From positions 1 to 26,118 of the forward strand of contig URMF01000047.1 in the NCBI GenBank assembly GCA_900548855.1: a DNA stretch of 26,118 nt, given 5' to 3'. Positions 1 through 8,079 of the stretch are shown here, one piece after another. A program made the position numbers and the translations under genes. The DNA is from an uncultured Eubacteriales bacterium (GTDB lineage: Bacteria; Bacillota; Clostridia; Lachnospirales; Lachnospiraceae). The notes beneath the pieces were generated by a model. That model did no database searches, had not been told where the DNA came from, and saw only the letters and a program-made list of their open reading frames with translations. Position 1 is the first letter of the stretch, and the number at the start of each line of letters is the position of its first letter.

Positions 1-333
1 GCAAATTCTTTTCAGGCAGCAGACACGGAATTGCAGTCGAATGGCATCAAGGTTCTTTTGCTGCAAGGGCAGGTTTTCAAGAATGGAGCACTTTTGGATT
101 TGACCGCTGCGGAATACAAGCTGCTGTGTTTGTTTATGCGAAACCCGAACATGGTACTGACAAAGGAGCAAATTTTAGATAAGTTATGGGACTGCGATGG
201 GAATTATATCGACAGTAGTACCCTTACGGTCTATATGCGTCGGCTTCGTATGAAGATTGAGGATAATCCGAGTGAACCGCAAATGCTTCTGACTGTTCGA
301 GGCATGGGCTATAAATGGAGCATTACCGGATGA
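1..333 (+). CDS. OmpR/PhoB-type response regulator, C-terminal DNA-binding domain (5' partial)
   Basis: The frame is open from the first base, so the receiver domain lies left of the window and only about 110 residues are seen. They form the OmpR/PhoB winged-helix domain: the segment DLTAAEYKLLCLFM is followed by the recognition-helix region (YIDSSTLTVYMRRLRMKI) and the terminal hairpin VRGMGYKW. The stop overlaps the 5' region of the sensor kinase gene, so the two are translated together. The regulator presumably receives phosphate from that kinase and controls the ABC transporter genes that follow, as in VanR-, Bce- and Ytr-type loci of Firmicutes. Those target promoters are inferred, not shown. 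Confidence 0.93.
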   Translation, partial: ANSFQAADTELQSNGIKVLLLQGQVFKNGALLDLTAAEYKLLCLFMRNPNMVLTKEQILDKLWDCDGNYIDSSTLTVYMRRLRMKIEDNPSEPQMLLTVRGMGYKWSITG

Positions 334-341
334 GGTGCAGA

Positions 342-1379
342 ATGAAAATACTGGCAAATAAAGAAATCAAAAATCTATTTCTTTCGCTTTCGCTGATTTT
401 GGGGTTCGCATTTCTCTTAGCTGAGGTTTTTCTATGGCTGTCTTATCACCGACTTTCCCTGTCCTTGCTAATCCTTTTTCTATTGGCTAATGGTGCTGTA
501 TGGGCAGCCTGCTTTGTGTATTTTAATCGGCAAAATCAGATCATGGAGCAGGCGGTATCGCAGATCAATGCGTATCTTGATGGAGATCGCAATGCCCGTA
601 TTGAATGTGACAATGAGGGCGAATTGTACCGTCTGTTTCATTCCATCAATTCTTTGGCGGCAGTGTTAAACGCCCATGCAGATAACGAGCTACGCGAGAA
701 GGAGTTTTTGAAAAATACAATCTCCGACATTTCACACCAACTGAAAACGCCACTGGCAGCTCTGAACATTTATAATGGGCTGCTTCAGGACGAGGATATA
801 GAAGTGTCCTCCGTGAAAGAATTTGCTGATCTGTCCGAGCAGGAGCTTGACCGTATTGAAGTTCTGGTGCAAAGCCTTCTTAAAATCACAAAGTTGGATG
901 CTGGTTCTATTGCATTTGAAAAGGAAATACAAAATGTAGCGGATATGATGCAGGATTTGGAGTTACACTTTGCGTATCGTGCCAAGCAGGAACAGAAAGA
1001 GATCGTCTTATCTGGTGCAGATGATATTTCCCTTTTCTGTGACCGTGATTGGTTGAGTGAAGCGATTGGCAACATTGTGAAAAATGCGCTGGACCATACA
1101 GAAAAGGGCGATACCATTCACATCAAATGGAAGACACTGCCCTCTGCTGTTCAAATCACAGTAAAGGATAACGGGTGCGGGATTCATCCAGAAGATTTAC
1201 ACCACATCTTCAAGAGGTTTTATCGCAGCCGCTTTTCAAAGGATACACAGGGGATCGGGCTTGGCCTGCCGTTGGCAAAAGCAATTATCGAAGCTCATGG
1301 GGGTCTAATAGAAGTGGAAAGTGAATTAGGAATTGGAACGAGTTTTATAATGAATTTCCCAATTCCTACAAAATTGTAG
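342..1379 (+). CDS. Sensor histidine kinase with two membrane helices and almost no external loop
   Basis: This is a 345-aa kinase. I chose the ATG at 342 because GAGGTG lies 6-8 bases upstream; an ATG at 330 overlapping the regulator stop is the alternative. Two hydrophobic helices (about residues 12-32 and 38-60) are joined by only a few residues, the layout of intramembrane-sensing kinases that read the state of an associated transporter. A HAMP-like linker follows, then the H-box SDISHQLKTPLAAL with His about 132, the N-box (IVKNALDHT, about 244-252), and the G boxes DNGCGI and GIGLGLPLAK. All catalytic parts are present. It sits in an operon with its regulator and an ABC transporter. The likely stimulus is a cell-wall-active peptide or antibiotic, which is inference from context. 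Confidence 0.93.
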   Translation: MKILANKEIKNLFLSLSLILGFAFLLAEVFLWLSYHRLSLSLLILFLLANGAVWAACFVYFNRQNQIMEQAVSQINAYLDGDRNARIECDNEGELYRLFHSINSLAAVLNAHADNELREKEFLKNTISDISHQLKTPLAALNIYNGLLQDEDIEVSSVKEFADLSEQELDRIEVLVQSLLKITKLDAGSIAFEKEIQNVADMMQDLELHFAYRAKQEQKEIVLSGADDISLFCDRDWLSEAIGNIVKNALDHTEKGDTIHIKWKTLPSAVQITVKDNGCGIHPEDLHHIFKRFYRSRFSKDTQGIGLGLPLAKAIIEAHGGLIEVESELGIGTSFIMNFPIPTKL

Positions 1380-1491
1380 GCTGGTTGTAGGGTTACAGTA
1401 ATATTGGGGTGCTATTCTTTCCATCGTAGACAGGCAACGAAAGTCCACCCGTTTACGACAGCAAAATTATTGAGAAAGAGGTGTTTGCACT

Positions 1492-2175
1492 ATGAACTTG
1501 TTAGAAGTCAAAAATATTTGTAAAACCTATGGCAACGGGGAAACCGCGGTCAAGGCTTTGAAAGATGTTAGCTTTTCTGTTCCCAAAGGAGAGTATGTGG
1601 CAATCGTTGGAGAATCCGGTTCCGGCAAAAGTACACTGCTGAACATGATCGGCGCATTGGACACGCCTACGTCAGGCAAGGTGCTGATCGACGGCAAGGA
1701 CATTTTTTTCATGAACGACAAGAAGTTGACCGTGTTTCGGCGTAGGAATATCGGCTTTATCTTTCAGGCGTTCAACCTTGTGCCGGAGCTGACCGTGGAG
1801 CAGAATATCATATTCCCTGTGTTGCTGGACTACCAGAAGCCGGACAAAAAGTATCTGGAAGAACTACTGGCGGTGCTGAATCTGAAAGAACGCCGAAATC
1901 ACCTGCCGAGCCAGCTTTCCGGTGGTCAGCAGCAACGTGTGGCAATTGGGCGGGCACTGATTACCCGGCCAGCCCTGATCTTAGCTGACGAGCCGACCGG
2001 CAATCTGGACACGCAGAATAGCAGCGAGGTCATTGCCTTGCTAAAAGAGGCGTCGAAAAAATACGAACAAACCATCATTATGATTACCCACAATCGCAGT
2101 ATCGCGCAAACGGCTGACCGGGTTTTGCAGGTATCGGACGGTGTACTGACCGACTTCGGGAGGTGCCGCGAATGA
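1492..2175 (+). CDS. ABC transporter ATP-binding protein (MacB/LolD/Bce-type)
   Basis: This 227-aa ATPase carries every ABC motif: Walker A GESGSGKS (residues 40-47), Q-loop in GFIFQAFNLVPELT, signature LSGGQQQRVAIGRAL, Walker B LILADEPTGNLDT and the H-loop ITHN. The sequence type is that of ATPases paired with FtsX/MacB-like permeases. AGAGGTG stands 9 bases before the ATG. The 3' end overlaps the permease start as ATGA, so the two subunits are translationally coupled. The gap of 112 bp after the kinase gene may hold a promoter for the transporter pair, although I did not find a clean -35/-10. Role: powering extraction or export of a substrate at the membrane, probably a peptide or lipid. 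Confidence 0.95.
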   Translation: MNLLEVKNICKTYGNGETAVKALKDVSFSVPKGEYVAIVGESGSGKSTLLNMIGALDTPTSGKVLIDGKDIFFMNDKKLTVFRRRNIGFIFQAFNLVPELTVEQNIIFPVLLDYQKPDKKYLEELLAVLNLKERRNHLPSQLSGGQQQRVAIGRALITRPALILADEPTGNLDTQNSSEVIALLKEASKKYEQTIIMITHNRSIAQTADRVLQVSDGVLTDFGRCRE

Positions 2176-4493
2176 AAAGCTATCTTAGCCTTATTCCGAT
2201 TTCTGCAAAGGTGCGGAAGAGACAGAATAGGATGACGATGCTGTGCATCATTATCTCAGTACTGTTGGTTACGATGATTTTCAGCATGGCAGATATGGCG
2301 ATCCGAATGGAAAAGACACGAGTGATCAAAGAACATGGGAACTGGCATATCATGTTGAAGGAGCCATCCGAGCAACAGATTGAGCAAATCGCACAGCGAA
2401 CAGATGTGATGACGTCCTCCCGTTATGACGGACTGAACTTTGATTTATCCGAAGACTATACGATCAATGGAAAAAGCTGCGTCATCGTAGGTGGTGATAA
2501 TGCGATTCTAACGGAGATCTATGACAATTTGACTGAAGGCCGATATCCCACAAAAGAGGATGAAATTTTACTTTCGAATCGTTCAAAAGAACTGCTTTCT
2601 CTGAAGATTGGAGAGGCGATTACCGTACATACACCAGCTGGAGATTTTGGCTATACGATTTCCGGTTTTGGAGGAGATGTTACCATTACCACAGATGCCG
2701 ACATTGTGGGGGCTTTTCTAAATTGGGACTCCTTCCAAAGTCTTGCAAAAGCAGAAGGAAGTAAACTTGCTCCCGTTTGTTTTGTGCGCTTTTACGAGAA
2801 TATCCATATTCGTAAGGTGATTGCAGAGTTGCGGAAAACATATGGCTTTACCGACGAAACATTATCCGAAAATACGGCTTTGCTGGGATTGACGGGCTTC
2901 AGCAGTGATTCTTATGTCATGGGAATGTACCTTGTAGCTGCAATCTTGTTTGTTCTGGTTTTGGCTGCGGGAGTCTTTATGATTGCGGGAAGCCTGAACA
3001 GCAGAACCGCAGAGAGAACACAATTTTTTGGAATGCTTCGTTGTATTGGAGCAAGCCGGGCACAAGTTATGCACATAGTCAAGTTGGAAGCACTCTATTG
3101 GTGCAAAACAGCGGTTCCGATTGGCGTGATAGTTGGGATTGTGGGCACATGGATGCTTTGTGCACTGCTCCGGTTGGGTGCGGGCGCTGAATTTGTACAG
3201 ATTCCGCTATTTGGGATTAGTAGTGTCGGTATCATCAGCGGAATTGTTGTTGGTGTTTTGACCGTGCTGTTATCTTCCATCTCTCCCGCAAGGCGGGCGG
3301 CAGGTGTTTCTCCGGTTGCGGCTGTTACCGGAAATCTTTCCGAAAATTGGAACACATCCCGGCCAATCAAGCAGAACTTTTTGAAAATTGAGATGGCCTT
3401 GGGGATTCATCATGCCGTATCCTCTCCCAAAAATCTACTTCTCATGACTGGCTCCTTTGCACTCAGCATCATTATGATTTTAAGCTTTTCCGTTCTTATA
3501 CAATGGGTGAATATGGCACTCAATCCCTTAAAGCCATGGGCGCCAGATGTCTTTTATAGTAGTCCTGATAATCTGTGCGACATTAAACAAAGTTTTGCCA
3601 AAGAGGTGGAAAGCCGGCCGTATGTAAAGCGGGTATTTGGGCGGATGTATCAAAGCCTTCCTGCAGAATATGAAGGGAAATTGGGGCAAATTGATTTGAT
3701 TTCTTATGAGAATCAGCAGTTTCAGTGGGCAGCTGAAGATTTGATTGCAGGTGATATATCGGCTGTCTCTGAAGGCAACGGTGTACTGACGGTTTTTGAT
3801 AAAAGCAATTCTTTGAAGGTTGGAGATACGATTCAGCTGGAGCAGACAGAGCTTACCGTGGCTGGAGTCTTGAAAGATAGTCCCTTTGATACATCGGATC
3901 AGCCAACTGTGATTTGCTCAGAGAAAACGTTCAAGGAAATTACAGGCAAAGATGCCTATGCTGTTCTTGACGTACAGCTGTCCAAAAAAGCAACAGAGCA
4001 GAATGTAAATGAGCTTCACGTATTGGCAAATGGACATTATCGCTTTTATGATCGACTGGCGCAAAACAAAGACACACAAAATACCTATTTTATGTTCTGC
4101 CTGTTTGTTTATGGATTCCTCGCCGTGATCACATTGATTACTATTATTCATACGGTAAACAGTATTTCTATGAGCGTGTCTGCAAGAACAAATCAATACG
4201 GAGCCATGCGTGCAGTGGGGATGGATAGTTTACAAATCAAGAAGATGATTCTCATGGAAACCGCCACGTACACTACGCTTGGACTCCTCGCAGGTTGTGG
4301 TCTGGGGTTACCGCTGCATCATTTTCTCTATTCGCAGATGATTACAAATTATTGGGGAACGGCATGGCAAATCCCTTTAACATCTATTGGAGAAATACTG
4401 GTGTTGCTTGTGTTCACTTCTCTTCTTGCACCTTTCGCTCCGGCAAAACGCATCTGCAACATGCCGATTACTGCAACCATCAATGAATTGTAA
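2172..4493 (+). CDS. FtsX/MacB-type ABC transporter permease, two FtsX domains
   Basis: This protein of about 773 aa starts at the ATG that overlaps the ATPase stop; GGGAGGTG lies 6 bases upstream. An N-terminal helix (about residues 18-40) is followed by an external domain of about 200 residues and a three-helix FtsX core (AAILFVLVLAAGVFMIAGSL onward). A second helix near 425-450, a second external domain, and a C-terminal FtsX core (FMFCLFVYGFLAVITLITII onward) repeat the plan. Both cores hold the usual segment before the last helices (FGMLRCIGASRAQV and YGAMRAVGMDSLQIKKM). With two external domains it resembles the long 'ABC transporter permease' proteins of Firmicutes resistance islands rather than the ten-helix BceB. 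The substrate is unknown. Confidence 0.92.
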   Translation: MKSYLSLIPISAKVRKRQNRMTMLCIIISVLLVTMIFSMADMAIRMEKTRVIKEHGNWHIMLKEPSEQQIEQIAQRTDVMTSSRYDGLNFDLSEDYTINGKSCVIVGGDNAILTEIYDNLTEGRYPTKEDEILLSNRSKELLSLKIGEAITVHTPAGDFGYTISGFGGDVTITTDADIVGAFLNWDSFQSLAKAEGSKLAPVCFVRFYENIHIRKVIAELRKTYGFTDETLSENTALLGLTGFSSDSYVMGMYLVAAILFVLVLAAGVFMIAGSLNSRTAERTQFFGMLRCIGASRAQVMHIVKLEALYWCKTAVPIGVIVGIVGTWMLCALLRLGAGAEFVQIPLFGISSVGIISGIVVGVLTVLLSSISPARRAAGVSPVAAVTGNLSENWNTSRPIKQNFLKIEMALGIHHAVSSPKNLLLMTGSFALSIIMILSFSVLIQWVNMALNPLKPWAPDVFYSSPDNLCDIKQSFAKEVESRPYVKRVFGRMYQSLPAEYEGKLGQIDLISYENQQFQWAAEDLIAGDISAVSEGNGVLTVFDKSNSLKVGDTIQLEQTELTVAGVLKDSPFDTSDQPTVICSEKTFKEITGKDAYAVLDVQLSKKATEQNVNELHVLANGHYRFYDRLAQNKDTQNTYFMFCLFVYGFLAVITLITIIHTVNSISMSVSARTNQYGAMRAVGMDSLQIKKMILMETATYTTLGLLAGCGLGLPLHHFLYSQMITNYWGTAWQIPLTSIGEILVLLVFTSLLAPFAPAKRICNMPITATINEL

Positions 4494-4514
4494 TTCAATA
4501 TTTTAATCTGCCGC

Positions 4515-4542
4515 ACGACGGCAAAAGAAAAAAAGCCGTCGT
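4515..4542 (+). terminator. Hairpin after the ABC operon, possible weak terminator
   Basis: A perfect 8-bp stem (ACGACGGC at 4515-4522 with GCCGTCGT at 4535-4542) encloses a 12-base purine loop, 22 bp after the permease stop. No U tract follows, so it is at best a weak intrinsic terminator or an RNA-stabilising 3' end. Confidence 0.4.
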
Positions 4543-4694
4543 AGAGCAGAGGTATTTTCACACGCCTATGAAGCGAATGCGCAGATATTATCTAAGGGGG
4601 ATCGTTTACTTTTGCTAATGCGATTGCAATATTGCTGATTATAGCCGGCATAGGACAATTAGTTTTTAGAGAAAATGCAAAACGGAGGTGTAGC

Positions 4695-4869
4695 ATGAAA
4701 AACAAGAACCTTAGAGATGATTATTTTGAAAGCAATTTGCAACAATTCCAAGTATGATGGGAGAGCCTATTATCAGGGGATGGTAGATGCAGTACAGATA
4801 CTTGCTGGACTTGGGATTGTTAAAGAGAGTGTTAAGGTGAAAGAGTTATTGAATACAATAATGAAATAA
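4695..4869 (+). other. Two overlapping small ORFs, possible frameshifted small gene
   Basis: An ATG at 4695 with a strong site (GGAGG ending 6 bases before it) opens a 20-codon frame that ends at 4757. A second frame starts at ATG 4717 and runs to the TAA at 4867-4869, encoding 50 residues that begin MIILKAICNN and contain YYQGMVDAVQILAGLGIV. The good ribosome site belongs to the short frame and the more protein-like sequence to the other one. A single small gene broken by one indel, or true overlapping genes, would both fit. A hydrophobic stretch also reads in frame just upstream (about 4611-4670, AIAILLIIAGIGQLVF) without a start. I do not recognise any of these. Confidence 0.35.
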
Positions 4870-4874
4870 GTAAG

Positions 4875-4991
4875 CAGGGTGGAGCGTTCCGGTCATGGAA
4901 AATCGGCTCTGCCCATTTGTAACTATTCACAAATCTTATATCAGTTTTTAACGTTTACACAAAACTTGAAACGGTCTCAACTTCCACCCTG
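4875..4991. repeat. Distant inverted repeat CAGGGTGGA / TCCACCCTG
   Basis: CAGGGTGGA (4875-4883) is matched exactly by TCCACCCTG (4983-4991), followed by GTTTTTC. About 100 bases lie between the arms. It could close a long structured RNA ending in a terminator-like T run, or mark an old element end. There is no other clear feature between the arms. Confidence 0.35.
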
Positions 4992-5151
4992 TTTTTCTCC
5001 AAAATAATTCAGAAACAATCAAGTTAAAATCAAAATCTTTCTGCTATTCTAATTTGTGGGTTTGTTATATGTCCGAAGATAGGCTTCCACAAGGGGTATA
5101 ATGCACTAATAGAATATAGGAACTTTGGATATTGCATATAAAAAAACGCAG

Positions 5152-5190
5152 TATTCAAAGGTTTTTTCACGTTGTTTTGTCCTTTGAATA
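5152..5190. repeat. Perfect 10-bp inverted repeat upstream of the leader ORF
   Basis: TATTCAAAGG (5152-5161) and CCTTTGAATA (5181-5190) are perfect complements around a 19-base T-rich loop. It lies about 45 bp before the leader ORF at 5236. No U run follows, so an operator or a 5'-leader hairpin is more likely than a terminator. Confidence 0.45.
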
Positions 5191-5235
5191 TGTTTGGGAG
5201 AGTTATGTGTTCTGAACAGTTTAGAGGATATTTTT

Positions 5236-5277
5236 ATGTTATTAGGAACCTGTCTGGCATTTTGCGTGGAAAGGTAA
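5236..5277 (+). CDS. Putative 13-aa leader peptide of an attenuator
   Basis: An ORF encoding MLLGTCLAFCVER starts at an ATG preceded by AGAGG 8 bases upstream. It is followed within 140 bp by two hairpins and an intrinsic terminator (5377-5414). Leader peptide plus alternative hairpins plus terminator is the usual layout of ribosome-stalling or attenuation control of antibiotic-resistance genes. The gene it would have controlled is missing; an integrase fragment begins about 100 bp after the terminator. The peptide itself is not one I recognise. Confidence 0.45.
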   Translation: MLLGTCLAFCVER

Positions 5278-5287
5278 TTTTATAGGT

Positions 5288-5341
5288 CGCATCTTCGCAG
5301 ATGCGGCAAAGTATATCATTGAAAGTGCACTATACGCACTT
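5288..5341 (+). promoter_or_regulatory. Tandem leader hairpins
   Basis: Hairpin 1 is CGCATCT / AGATGCG (5288-5294 with 5299-5305) on a TCGC tetraloop. Hairpin 2 is AAGTGC / GCACTT (5323-5328 with 5336-5341). Both lie between the leader ORF and the terminator at 5377, where alternative pairing could decide read-through. The regulatory function is inferred from position. Confidence 0.45.
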
Positions 5342-5376
5342 GTACTGTGTGGTAAAAAATTAATATCGGCTATAGG

Positions 5377-5414
5377 AAACGTCCTGTGGGTATGTACCTG
5401 CAAGGGCGTTTTTT
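5377..5414 (+). terminator. Intrinsic terminator/attenuator
   Basis: AAACGTCC (5377-5384) pairs with GGGCGTTT (5404-5411), including one G-U pair, and the 3' arm runs into a six-T tract (5409-5414). It is a good rho-independent terminator, placed after a leader peptide and hairpins rather than after a gene, which favours an attenuator. Confidence 0.6.
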
Positions 5415-5513
5415 ATATACATAATATTTCTTTCAAAAAGTTGTCGATTTTTCGACGCTGCTCATATTTCCATTCGTGCTACGGAGTGAAAGGTACAGGG
5501 TGCATACACACCG

Positions 5514-6112
5514 ATGCGCATTTCGGAGTTTTGTGGCTTACAATTAAAGATGTTGATTTAGAAAATCGAATTGTAAATATCGATCACCAGCTTCAGAGAT
5601 TATCCGATATGACGTTGGTTATTGAGCCAACAAAAACTTCCGCTGGAACAAGAAAACTTCCGGTAACAGAGGAGGTTGCAAAATGCTTTCAAGCCATCAT
5701 CGAAGACCGGGAGAAACCAAAGGTAGAAAAAGTGGTGGATGGATATACCGGGTTCCTGTTTTTGGATGACAAAGGTCTGCCATTAGTGGCAATGCATTGG
5801 GAACATCGCTTTAACCACATGGTGAAGCGGTACAACGATATCTACCGGGTACAGATGCCGAATATTACGCCGCATGTTTGCCGGCACACGTATTGCAGCA
5901 ATATGGCGAAATCCGGTATGAATCCAAAAACGCTGCAGTATCTTATGGGACATAGTGATATAGGAGTTACACTTAATACCTATACGCATTTAGGCCTTGA
6001 GGATGCAGAGGATGAATTGAGAAGGCTGGAGGACTTGCAGAATGCCAGAAAAGAACTGGAATGGACGCAATGGGAGAAGCCGGTGTCACAGAAGATGTTT
6101 AAAGCAATATAA
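5514..6112 (+). pseudogene. Tn916-type tyrosine integrase, 5'-truncated and frameshifted
   Basis: From 5541 the frame gives the catalytic half of a Tn916-family integrase: IKDVDLENRIVNIDHQLQR, then TKTSAGTRKLPVTEE (catalytic Lys region), TPHVCRHTYCSNMAKSG (His-x-x-Arg), LMGHSDIGVTLNTYTH (His and nucleophile Tyr), and a normal end (QKMFKAI). Just before it, in another frame, 5514-5537 reads MRISEFCG, the segment with the first catalytic Arg. Restoring one base after 5539 joins them as RISEFCGL-T-IKDVDL. So the gene has a one-base deletion near 5540 and has lost its N-terminal arm-binding and core-binding domains. Upstream of 5514 I see no integrase sequence. The intact 3' end is abutted by a truncated DUF262 gene, as expected if an attachment site lies just after the stop. 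Confidence 0.85.
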
Positions 6113-6843
6113 TGTACGAGAGAAAGTCAATGCTAAAAAAGTTGAGCCCTTAAAATTGAAAGGATTATCCAAACTAGCTAATTTTAATGATAAGAGATTT
6201 GCTGATCTTCCGGTAGGTGTACAAAATAAGTTTAAATTGACTAGTATTAAAGTTATTACGTTGAGTGATAAAAGTGATAAAAACGTGCGCTTTGATTTGT
6301 TTGAACGATTGAATAAAGGAGGCGTAAATCTTACACCTCAGGAAATTCGTAGCTGTGTTTATCGAGGCGGGTTTAATGATTTTTTAAAAGAGTTATCCAA
6401 AGATTCTAATTTTAAGAATTGCGTGCATTTATCTGAGAGTCAAGAAAATGATGGTACGAGAGAAGAACTTGTTTTGAGATTTTTTTGCGTATTTGTATGA
6501 TTTGGATTCGTTTGAGCATAGTGTAAAAGACTTCTTAAATAATTATATGTCAAAGGCTGACAAAGGATTTAATTATAGTGAAAATGATAAATTATTCAGA
6601 ATAGTATTCAAAATATTGAATGATGCCTTGCCTCATGGTATAAGTAAAGGAAGGAAAAATACACCACTTAATCTTTTTGAGGCTGTGTCAGTAGGAGCTG
6701 CATTAGCATATATGGATAATGGAAAAATAAACACTGTAGGGATAGATGAATGGCTAAAAGATAAAGAATTATTAAAATATATTACAGGAGCTACAAATTC
6801 GAAACCGAGAGTAATAGGTAGAATTGAGTTCTGTAGAAAATAA
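6113..6843 (+). pseudogene. DUF262-family (ParB/Srx-like) gene, 5'-truncated and frameshifted
   Basis: From about 6113 one frame gives GLSKLANFNDKRFADLP, then RFDLFERLNKGGVNLTPQEI and TREELVLRFF, conserved parts of the DUF262 domain found in GmrSD-type and other conflict proteins. The N-terminal part, including the usual DGQQR motif, is missing. A run of seven T (6480-6486) breaks the frame. With six T the protein reads on as LRFFAYLYDLDSFEHSVKDF and continues in frame to 6843. It is therefore a double-broken gene: truncated at the junction with the integrase and interrupted by a +1 T in a homopolymer. The next gene encodes a HEPN protein, a common partner of DUF262. Confidence 0.8.
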
Positions 6844-6857
6844 TTTGAGGGATAAAA

Positions 6858-7499
6858 GTGTTTAATGAAATAAAAGAGGAATTGACTCGTAAAATATGCG
6901 AACTAAGATTATGGCTTAGTAATATTAATGATAGCGATGATTTTTCAGCAATTAATAAGGGTTTGTTTTACGTGTATATATATGGGATTTATGAAGAAAC
7001 AGTTAGAACTGTCGTTCAGAAAACGATAGAGGAATTAAATGCTAAATCTGTAAAAATTGATGAGTGTATATATGAGCTGTATGCACTCATTTTTTCCGCC
7101 GAATACGACAGTATATATGGTGTGGGTAATGAACATAAGTGGGAAAAAAGGTGGAATATTTCAGATAAATTAACTCGGAATCCTATCGTTTCTATTTCAA
7201 ATGAAATAGTACCTACTGATGGCAAAAACCTACGATATAGACAATTAGAGAGTATCGCAAAATCTTTTGGTATTCATAATGCAATTCTTCCTAGGGCGGA
7301 AATTGGAGGAAACATTCAGGAAATGGTTGATAATAGGAATTATATTGCACATGGGAATAAAACTCCAAAAGAGGTGGGACGTGAAGTTTCGGTTAATGAT
7401 TTACAACGTAAATTAGATCATATCTCGGAGGCGTGTACCTATATTATCGAATTATATGAGAAATATATTGAGGAACAAATGTATTTGAAAAATCATTAA
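6858..7499 (+). CDS. HEPN-domain protein (MAE_28990/MAE_18760-like)
   Basis: This 213-aa protein starts at a GTG with TTGAGGG 7 bases upstream. It is mostly helical and has near residues 163-168 the sequence RNYIAHGN, the R-x4-H motif of HEPN ribonucleases. Flanking segments (GLFYVYIYGIYEETVRTVV, and QLESIAKSFGI before the motif) fit the MAE_28990/MAE_18760-type HEPN proteins that occur beside DUF262 genes in defence islands. Here it follows a broken DUF262 gene by 14 bp, so it may be an orphan. If active, it would cut RNA. Family assignment is from memory of motif and neighbourhood; the frame itself looks intact. Confidence 0.75.
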   Translation: MFNEIKEELTRKICELRLWLSNINDSDDFSAINKGLFYVYIYGIYEETVRTVVQKTIEELNAKSVKIDECIYELYALIFSAEYDSIYGVGNEHKWEKRWNISDKLTRNPIVSISNEIVPTDGKNLRYRQLESIAKSFGIHNAILPRAEIGGNIQEMVDNRNYIAHGNKTPKEVGREVSVNDLQRKLDHISEACTYIIELYEKYIEEQMYLKNH

Positions 7500-7552
7500 A
7501 CACAAATCACCGAAACATAAGAAGAATAACATGTTTTAAGGAGTGAATTGGT

Positions 7553-8058
7553 GTGGATAGCTTGAAATTAAATCCTGTACAGAAGGCAGCATTTTCTTTG
7601 ATTCAGCAAGACCTTCGATATATTTATACGGTTATAAAAAATATAAATTCGAAAGCATCTAATTACATACCTTCTATGCTTCCGTATTTGGGTGTTGTTA
7701 TAGATGGAGCAGAGGATTGGCTAAAGGCTATTAAAAATTCAAGTAAATGTAAATTCTGCATGCCATTATTTAATGAATCACAAACTATTTTTTATGAACA
7801 AATCAGAGCATCGCTTTAAAAATTAATTCGAAATGGAAATCAGATAGACTTAGAAATTCTATGGCACACTACAAGTTGGGAATAGTGTTAAAGGAGAGTA
7901 ATTTGATAATTAGCGATGCAATGTTTGGCCTAACAGAAAAAATATTTGGAGAGGATTATTATACTATAAAAAAGTCAATTTATAAGGAACTAGAAAAATT
8001 AGCCAAGCAGATAGGTGCGTATCTTGACTTACCTCAAAGAATGGTATATTTGCAGTAA
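7553..8058 (+). pseudogene. HEPN-like hypothetical gene split by a frameshift
   Basis: The first frame starts at GTG 7553 (AAGGAG 9 bases upstream) and stops at 7819 after 88 codons. The second frame is open from 7798 to 8058. Its part after about 7819 reads KINSKWKSDRLRNSMAHYKL, with RNSMAH, an R-x4-H HEPN-like motif. One extra base in the CTTT run at 7814-7817 would join the two into a protein of about 165 residues with the motif in the middle. The second frame has an ATG at 7861 but no ribosome site there. Two independent small proteins remain possible. I do not know the family beyond the HEPN-like signature. Confidence 0.55.
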
Positions 8059-8079
8059 GAGAGAAGTAGTACCCCCACC

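Noticed and set aside
785..1117. Long minus-strand frame inside the sensor kinase gene
   Set aside because: It is antisense to a well-supported kinase, has no ribosome site and no recognisable protein features. The same applies to other antisense frames in the helicase, mraY, murD and acetyltransferase genes.
5041..5105. Promoter with TATAAT at 5097-5102 before the leader
   Set aside because: The -10 match is perfect but no -35 lies at 16-18 bases, and it is not an extended -10; kept out as unsupported.
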